Positions 59,072-64,000 of a DNA stretch of 64,000 bases are shown here, piece by piece. The stretch is from Meira nashicola (lineage: Eukaryota > Basidiomycota > Exobasidiomycetes > Exobasidiales > Brachybasidiaceae). The position numbers and the translations under genes are program-made. Within the stretch, counting starts at the first letter, position 1. Each line of letters opens with the position of its first letter. Under the pieces are notes generated by a model. That model saw only the letters and a program-made list of their open reading frames with translations, did no database searches and was not told the DNA's origin. Location of the stretch: positions 2,542,001-2,606,000 of the forward strand of contig BCJU01000002.1 of assembly GCA_001600355.1 (NCBI GenBank). Direction: 5' to 3'.

Positions 59072-59950
59072 TCATGAACTTTGATCCGATTTCGCATTGA
59101 ACCAAGCATAAGCACAAATGAATTCAAATATAGCCACCAAGCCAATCGCAAACGCTGATCCGATAGGTTTGCTTTCGTTTGCTTTTAGAGTGAGTACACT
59201 CATCTCACCATCAAATATGAATGAACTATCTTGATGTTCGAAATAACGAGAAGAAAGAATCATTAGAGCTTGAGAACATGCTCCTCCGAAAATCAAAGCT
59301 AAAAGACTTTTTGCACGAGTTTGAGATGCTTTAGATAAATTTAAAGGTAAAAGAGGATCACTGAATAAACTTGCCATAGTTGCTGTAAATACAACCGTTG
59401 TCGAATAAGGTGTAGATCCAATCTTTGTCGCACAAACGGCCATCGAACCTATATTTAAAGCCATTACGAATAAGACAGCCATTCCAAACCATCCTGACCA
59501 ACCATAAAATGCTAAAAAAGGAACTAATGCAGCAAAAATAAAACCTCTTGCTAATGCTGAAATGAATAACTTTCCTCTATGTTTTCCATGAAAATGAGAA
59601 TCTATCCAAGTTGCAATCAAAGCTCCAAAAATGAATCCAAAAACGGCAGCTGATGATAACCAAATACGTGAAATTGAAGAAGCTGGAGAAGGACGAGTAA
59701 GTAAAGAAGTAACGGTTGCAATCGTTAATTGAGTAACATTTCCTGTCATAAATCCTACCCATGTTCCAGTTTGACTATATGCAGCCGCATCTGCCGCTCC
59801 CGCAATTACACATTGCCACGTCAATGCTGCATGACAATTATTCGCATCAACTGATTCCTTTAAAGAAGCTTTCCATCTTTGTAATGAACTTTGTCTATCT
59901 GATATACCATTTGTATGTGTAGAAAGCAATGGCTCCCTTTCGTTTGTCAT
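59072..59950 (-). CDS. DUF1275 (YoaK family) membrane protein
   Basis: 292-residue intronless protein. After a polar N-terminal 40 residues come about six membrane spans with the family pattern VIAGAADAAAYSQTGTWVGFMTGNVTQL near the start and ALNIGSMAVCATKIGSTPYSTTVVFTATMASLF in the middle. YoaK/DUF1275 proteins are widespread in bacteria and fungi; the function is unknown. The stop is 97 bases from the converging multicopper oxidase stop. Confidence 0.9.
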   Translation of the reverse strand: MTNEREPLLSTHTNGISDRQSSLQRWKASLKESVDANNCHAALTWQCVIAGAADAAAYSQTGTWVGFMTGNVTQLTIATVTSLLTRPSPASSISRIWLSSAAVFGFIFGALIATWIDSHFHGKHRGKLFISALARGFIFAALVPFLAFYGWSGWFGMAVLFVMALNIGSMAVCATKIGSTPYSTTVVFTATMASLFSDPLLPLNLSKASQTRAKSLLALIFGGACSQALMILSSRYFEHQDSSFIFDGEMSVLTLKANESKPIGSAFAIGLVAIFEFICAYAWFNAKSDQSS

Positions 59951-60557
59951 CTTTTGCTTTTAGTTCGTTGTCATAAACCAAGAATGCCCTTTCTTTCACT
60001 GTGCCGAAAGCCGAATTCTTAAATACTTTTCCACTGCCGAGGTATTTCTCTCCACAATCGGATCTTAGTAACGCCTGTTATTATATAATCTATTAATCTC
60101 AGACTAGTACATAGACTATGAATAGTTCCCTTTGTTGTGAAGCCTTTTTCCCCCGGGCTACATCGCACGACAATTTGCTAAAAATGTACGAATGCGTAGA
60201 TTTAGCCTCAGGACGCCCATGTTTGCGCTGCGTGCGCTGCGCAGCACAGTTGACTCAAGCAAGCAGCGATAACGCGTAGTAAGTGTTAGTTGTCGTTCCA
60301 AGCACGAACCTAGGCATATCAATTCATACCTACATACCTACACACACACACACTTACTCTAGATGGAGGTTGCGAAATTGATTAGCTTTTAGACACGATC
60401 CAACTTTTCCGCATATTTCCTTACGCCTTCCACTACCACAGCAAAAAAGAGAAAGATAGAGTTCATTAGGAAGTCAAGCTAGCATAGATAGCATTTCCCC
60501 TTAATTCTCATTGTGTGGCAAGAATCTCTGCCGAATTTTAAAGAGACGACGATCAAA
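59951..60557. promoter_or_regulatory. Divergent promoter region of DUF1275 and cullin-1
   Basis: 607 bases. Contains a GC-rich run with GCGCTGCGTGCGCTGCGCAGCA at 60226-60247 and a CA repeat near 60,340-60,353. The last 100 bases before the cullin ATG hold no clear TATA box. Confidence 0.4.
60236..60245. repeat. GCTGCGCAGC palindrome, copy upstream of cullin-1
   Basis: Identical to 56348-56357. It sits within a longer GCGCTGCG tandem, about 310 bases upstream of the cullin ATG. Confidence 0.35.
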
Positions 60558-62855
60558 ATGACCACAAATGGATTCAGTGTGGCCACTCCTTCGGCTGATT
60601 CATCCACACTACCTCAAGCACATGATTTACAGGGTACTTGGAGATTCTTACAAGATGGTATTGAAGTGATGATGGAAAGATGTACTGAAGGAATGTCATA
60701 CAAAAGATATATGGAGATGTATACAGTAGCATATAATTACTGTACAAGTTCACGTATGAACGGACAATCGATGAACAGTGATCAATCATTCCGTAGCGGT
60801 GCAACTTTGATGGGTGCAGATCTTTATAATAACCTTTCCGCTTACTTTCAGCAACATCTAATCGGAATTCGAAAGGGTGCAGATAATCTTAGCGACGAAG
60901 CTTTATTAAAGTTTTACGCAGATCAATGGGATCAATATACAGCAGGTGCAAACTTTGTTCATCGACTGTTTGTCTACCTCAATCGTCATTGGGTCAAAAG
61001 GGAAAAGGAAGAAGGAAGAAAAGTTTACACAGTTTATACATTGGCTTTGGTGCAATGGAAAAAACACCTTTTCGAACACGTAAAAGCAAAACAAAAATTG
61101 GTAAATGCCCTTCTGAAGTTGATCGAAAAGCAGAGGAATAATGAAGTGATCGAGATCAGCCTTGTAAAGAAAGTGGTGGATAGTCTTGTCTCCCTAGGTT
61201 TGGATGAAACTGATGCTACAAGGCTCAATTTGGACGTATACAAGGAAGAATTCGAGAAGCATTACATTACCGCCACCGAAATCTACTACAAAGCAGAAAG
61301 TGATGCATATGTAGCATCTACTAGCGTGGTCGACTATATGAGAAAGGCTGAAAGGCGATTGAAGGAGGAGGAAGAGAGAGTGGAATTATTCCTGCATCCT
61401 TCGACTCGCAACAAATTGATTGCAGCTTGCGAGAATGTCTTGATTCGTGGTCATTCGCAATTACTATGGGACGAATTCCAGCCACTTCTTGACGCACAGA
61501 AGTCTGATGATCTCAATCGTATCTATACCCTTTTGAGTAGAATCCAAGGTGGGCTAGAACCTTTACGTGAGCAATTTGATGCGCATGTAAAGAGGACAGG
61601 ATTGGCAGCTGTCGAAAAGGTCGCAGGTGAAAGTGGGGAGGCTATGGATCCGTCTGCATACGTTACTGCATTACTCGGCGTACACGCCAAAAACTTGAAT
61701 ACTGTCATCACATCATTTCAACATGAAGCTGGTTTCCTGGCTTCTTTGGACAAGGCTTGCAGATCTTTCATGAACATCAACAAGGCAACAGGTCTAAATA
61801 CCAGCAAAAGTCCTGAATTGCTTGCCAGATACACTGATAGTATGTTGAAAAAGAGTAACAAAACTGCAGATGAATCAAGTTTGGAAGATCAATTGACTCA
61901 GATTATGGTCGTTTTCAAGTACATGGAAGACAAAGACGTTTTTCAAAAATTCTATTCAAAGATGTTGGCAGGTCGTTTGATCAATTCCAATTCTGCTTCT
62001 GATGATGCAGAAGCCAGTATGATCGCCAAATTGAAAGAAGCTTGTGGTTATGAGTATACAAGCAAGCTCCAACGTATGTTTACAGATATGGGATTGAGCA
62101 AAGAACTCAACGACACATTCAAAGAGACGCAGCAGAATAGCGATCAAAGTTCAGATATGGACTTTTATGTATTAGTGTTGGGAAGCAATTTTTGGCCTTT
62201 GACTGATCCTGATACTCAATTTATCATTCCGACCGAATTTTCAGATGCCTACAAGAAATTTGAACTTTTCTACGGTGCCAAGCATAGTGGAAGAAAGCTA
62301 AAGTGGATGTGGAAATTGAACAAGAATGAAATGAAGACAACTTATTTGAGTCAAAAATTGATCTTCCAAACTAGTGCATACCAAACAGCTATTTTGCTTC
62401 AATACAACACTACTGATGAGCTATCACAAGATGATCTAATGAAGGGAACTGGATTGGAAGAGTCCATCATCAAACCAATTCTTAATTTGCTAACAAAAGC
62501 CAAAGTTCTTCTAAATGAAGGTTCAACATACAAACTCAACAAAGATTTCAAATCGAAGAAATTACGTGTGAATCTCAACTTGCCTTTGCGTACGGAACAG
62601 AAAGCAGAATCAAGTGATGTGATGAAAAATGTTGATGAAGACCGTAAATTGTTATTACAAGCAACGATTGTACGAATTATGAAAGCACGTAAGCAACTAA
62701 GGCATGCTCAACTCATACAAGAAGTCGTTCAACAAGTTCAATCACGATTCCAGCCAAAGATTCCCGATATCAAAAAAGCAATTGATCATCTATTAGACAA
62801 AGAATATATCGAACGTGTAGAAGATCAAAAAGATCTTTACAGTTATTTGGCATAA
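60558..62855 (+). CDS. CUL1: Cullin-1 (Cdc53), scaffold of SCF ubiquitin ligases
   Basis: 765-residue intronless protein. N-terminal cullin repeats begin at TWRFLQDGIEVMMERCTEGMSYKRYMEMY, where Skp1 docks. The cullin homology domain includes YKYMEDKDVFQKFYSKMLAGRLI-like sequence (FKYMEDKDVFQKF) and LKEACGYEYTSKLQRMF. The C-terminal winged-helix B region carries the neddylation motif IVRIMKARKQL with Lys709 as predicted NEDD8 acceptor and ends YSYLA. Cul1 rather than Cul3 or Cul4 is indicated by the N-terminal repeat and overall length. ATG 60558 (AAA-ATG) fits the family start. Regulated by CSN5, encoded 34 kb upstream. Confidence 0.95.
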   Translation: MTTNGFSVATPSADSSTLPQAHDLQGTWRFLQDGIEVMMERCTEGMSYKRYMEMYTVAYNYCTSSRMNGQSMNSDQSFRSGATLMGADLYNNLSAYFQQHLIGIRKGADNLSDEALLKFYADQWDQYTAGANFVHRLFVYLNRHWVKREKEEGRKVYTVYTLALVQWKKHLFEHVKAKQKLVNALLKLIEKQRNNEVIEISLVKKVVDSLVSLGLDETDATRLNLDVYKEEFEKHYITATEIYYKAESDAYVASTSVVDYMRKAERRLKEEEERVELFLHPSTRNKLIAACENVLIRGHSQLLWDEFQPLLDAQKSDDLNRIYTLLSRIQGGLEPLREQFDAHVKRTGLAAVEKVAGESGEAMDPSAYVTALLGVHAKNLNTVITSFQHEAGFLASLDKACRSFMNINKATGLNTSKSPELLARYTDSMLKKSNKTADESSLEDQLTQIMVVFKYMEDKDVFQKFYSKMLAGRLINSNSASDDAEASMIAKLKEACGYEYTSKLQRMFTDMGLSKELNDTFKETQQNSDQSSDMDFYVLVLGSNFWPLTDPDTQFIIPTEFSDAYKKFELFYGAKHSGRKLKWMWKLNKNEMKTTYLSQKLIFQTSAYQTAILLQYNTTDELSQDDLMKGTGLEESIIKPILNLLTKAKVLLNEGSTYKLNKDFKSKKLRVNLNLPLRTEQKAESSDVMKNVDEDRKLLLQATIVRIMKARKQLRHAQLIQEVVQQVQSRFQPKIPDIKKAIDHLLDKEYIERVEDQKDLYSYLA

Positions 62856-63096
62856 AAGAAAAGACCTTTTCAATAATAGCTTGTCCCTATCATCAATGTA
62901 CTTTACCAGTTCACATACTGTACCTCGCCATGAATATCATCCATCATGAGAATCTCCGCGTTGTTACGCTCCTTAACTCCGACGCTACGGATTTTAAAAA
63001 GATGACTCGGGCCTAGTGCATAAAATATTTTGTGGAGTGATGTTGTAGATTGTCATTTTATTCTATCATACCCTCTTTGATTGTGATTCGATAAAT

Positions 63097-64000
63097 ATGA
63101 CAGAGTATGCTGAAGGATCGTTCAATGTTTCAGAATATTTGTCAAAAAGACCGCAATATCCTGACAAGATCTATAAGCTTATTTCGGATTACCATCAATC
63201 TTCAACACAAACTCTTTTGGATCTCGGATGCGGTCCAGGTCAAGGTAGTTGGCCTTTTCTGAGTACGTTTGATCATGTGATAGGTATTGATCCAGGAGAA
63301 GGAATGATAAAACATGCAAGAGAAGCATATGAACAACTTGCTAAAGAGAAGAAGTTAAAAGGAGAAAAAGTGGCATCATCAATATATAAAGTATGTTCAG
63401 TTGAATCGTTGGATACGCTTAAAATTGCCGAAAATTCAATCGATTTAGCAATCGCTGCAACTGCAGCGCATTGGTTTGATATGGAAAAGACATATAGCCA
63501 TTTATCAAAATTGATCAAAAAAGGTGGAACTGTAGCTTTTTGGACGTATGATTTAGCTTATCCGAAATATCATCCATCAACTGCCGAAATGGTTTCACGT
63601 TTTGCATATGAAGATTTATCAGAATATGTTGATGTTAAAGGATGTGAAAGAATTAATAGTTTATATGAAAAATTGGATCAACCTCCCATAGAAATTTGGA
63701 AAGACGTTCGTCATTTCGCTTATCCAAACTTTGGCGTCAATAAGAGTTATACTCCAGCCTTGGAAGGTGAATTACCTGCTTATCTTTCTTCAGTGGAAGG
63801 AACGGAATGGGATTGGGATTTGCACACTGATGTGAGTGTAATCGGATTTTATTTCTTTTATTATCTGCTCATCAATATTTTTTCTCTTCTTACACTTCAG
63901 AGTACCATCACTTGGAATGATTTAGCCGCTGCAAAGCGAACAAATTCCAGTTATTTCAATTGGCGAAAAGAATATCCAAATGTTCCCATAGAGAAAGACA
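63097..64000 (+). CDS. SAM-dependent methyltransferase, Tmt1/Crg1-like, cut by the window end
   Basis: Exon 1 (63097-63831, 245 codons, phase 0) ends at GTGAGT; exon 2 starts at 63901 after TTCAG and runs off the window. The N-terminus FNVSEYLSKRPQYPDKIYKLI and the SAM-binding motif LLDLGCGPGQGSW, then IGIDPGEGMI, AIAATAAHWFDMEKTY and LIKKGGTVAFWTYDL, match the group with yeast trans-aconitate methyltransferase Tmt1 and cantharidin-resistance protein Crg1. These methylate small carboxylic acids. About 280 residues are visible of an expected 300 or more. Confidence 0.85.
   Translation, partial: MTEYAEGSFNVSEYLSKRPQYPDKIYKLISDYHQSSTQTLLDLGCGPGQGSWPFLSTFDHVIGIDPGEGMIKHAREAYEQLAKEKKLKGEKVASSIYKVCSVESLDTLKIAENSIDLAIAATAAHWFDMEKTYSHLSKLIKKGGTVAFWTYDLAYPKYHPSTAEMVSRFAYEDLSEYVDVKGCERINSLYEKLDQPPIEIWKDVRHFAYPNFGVNKSYTPALEGELPAYLSSVEGTEWDWDLHTDVSVIGFYFFYYLLINIFSLLTLQSTITWNDLAAAKRTNSSYFNWRKEYPNVPIEKD

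Noticed and set aside
1..64000. CRISPR arrays, prophage or bacterial operons
   Set aside because: No direct-repeat array and no bacterial gene layout; genes have spliceosomal introns and eukaryotic families throughout.

Overview
The window is nuclear DNA of a fungus, almost certainly a basidiomycete. ATP-citrate lyase is a single fused polypeptide of about 1,155 residues, where ascomycetes use two subunits. Introns are short (about 65-260 nt) with GTGAGT/GTAAGT donors and CT-A-rich branch points. The window also holds a SARAF homologue, DUF1275, PGAP4-like and R3H proteins, and an intron-bearing tRNA-Trp. Coding regions favour A/T wobble bases, except in the ribosomal-protein and ATP-citrate-lyase genes, which carry the C-rich bias of highly expressed genes. 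A placement in Ustilaginomycotina is only a guess.

Layout. 0-9 kb: a truncated Q-rich gene, a SUT/SLC45-type sugar symporter, a multi-pass membrane protein, a VHS-GAT trafficking adaptor, a HAD hydrolase and an oxysterol-binding protein. 9.2-11.2 kb: AT-rich, no convincing gene. 11-26 kb: dense housekeeping block with MPC2, Mis14/Nsl1, PCID2/Csn12, an SH3 protein with a duplicated last exon, PRPP synthetase, Grx5, Tsr4/PDCD2, an Mdm35-like protein, a PGAP4-like glycosyltransferase, dynactin p25 and CSN5. 26-34 kb: R3H-like protein, phosphoglycerate dehydrogenase, sphingolipid delta4-desaturase and a two-finger GATA factor. 36-49 kb: divergent RPS14/RPL4 pair, NEDD8 protease, ATP-citrate lyase, tRNA-Trp, SARAF, cyclophilin and a mitochondrial carrier. 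48.5-50.2 kb: one intronless ORF fusing a LOG phosphoribohydrolase to a Caf16-type ABC ATPase. 50.5-52.4 kb: secreted PhoD phosphatase. 52.4-56.8 kb: gene-poor stretch with two relics, a PhoD fragment and a broken gene of unknown family. 56.9-64 kb: multicopper oxidase, DUF1275 protein, cullin-1 and a Tmt1/Crg1-type methyltransferase that runs off the end.

How genes connect. CUL1, CSN5, PCID2/Csn12 and a SENP8-type NEDD8 protease all belong, or may belong, to the neddylation cycle, although they are spread over 48 kb. Mitochondrial biology is served by MPC2, Grx5, the Mdm35-like protein and a SAM-type carrier. Lipid metabolism and transport are served by the Osh protein, the delta4-desaturase, ATP-citrate lyase and the Mdm35-like protein.

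The most notable items are the LOG-Caf16 fusion, the tandemly duplicated alternative terminal exon of the SH3 gene, and the decayed genes between PhoD and the multicopper oxidase. Exon boundaries were read by eye from splice consensus, frame and protein continuity; no alignment or database search was run.
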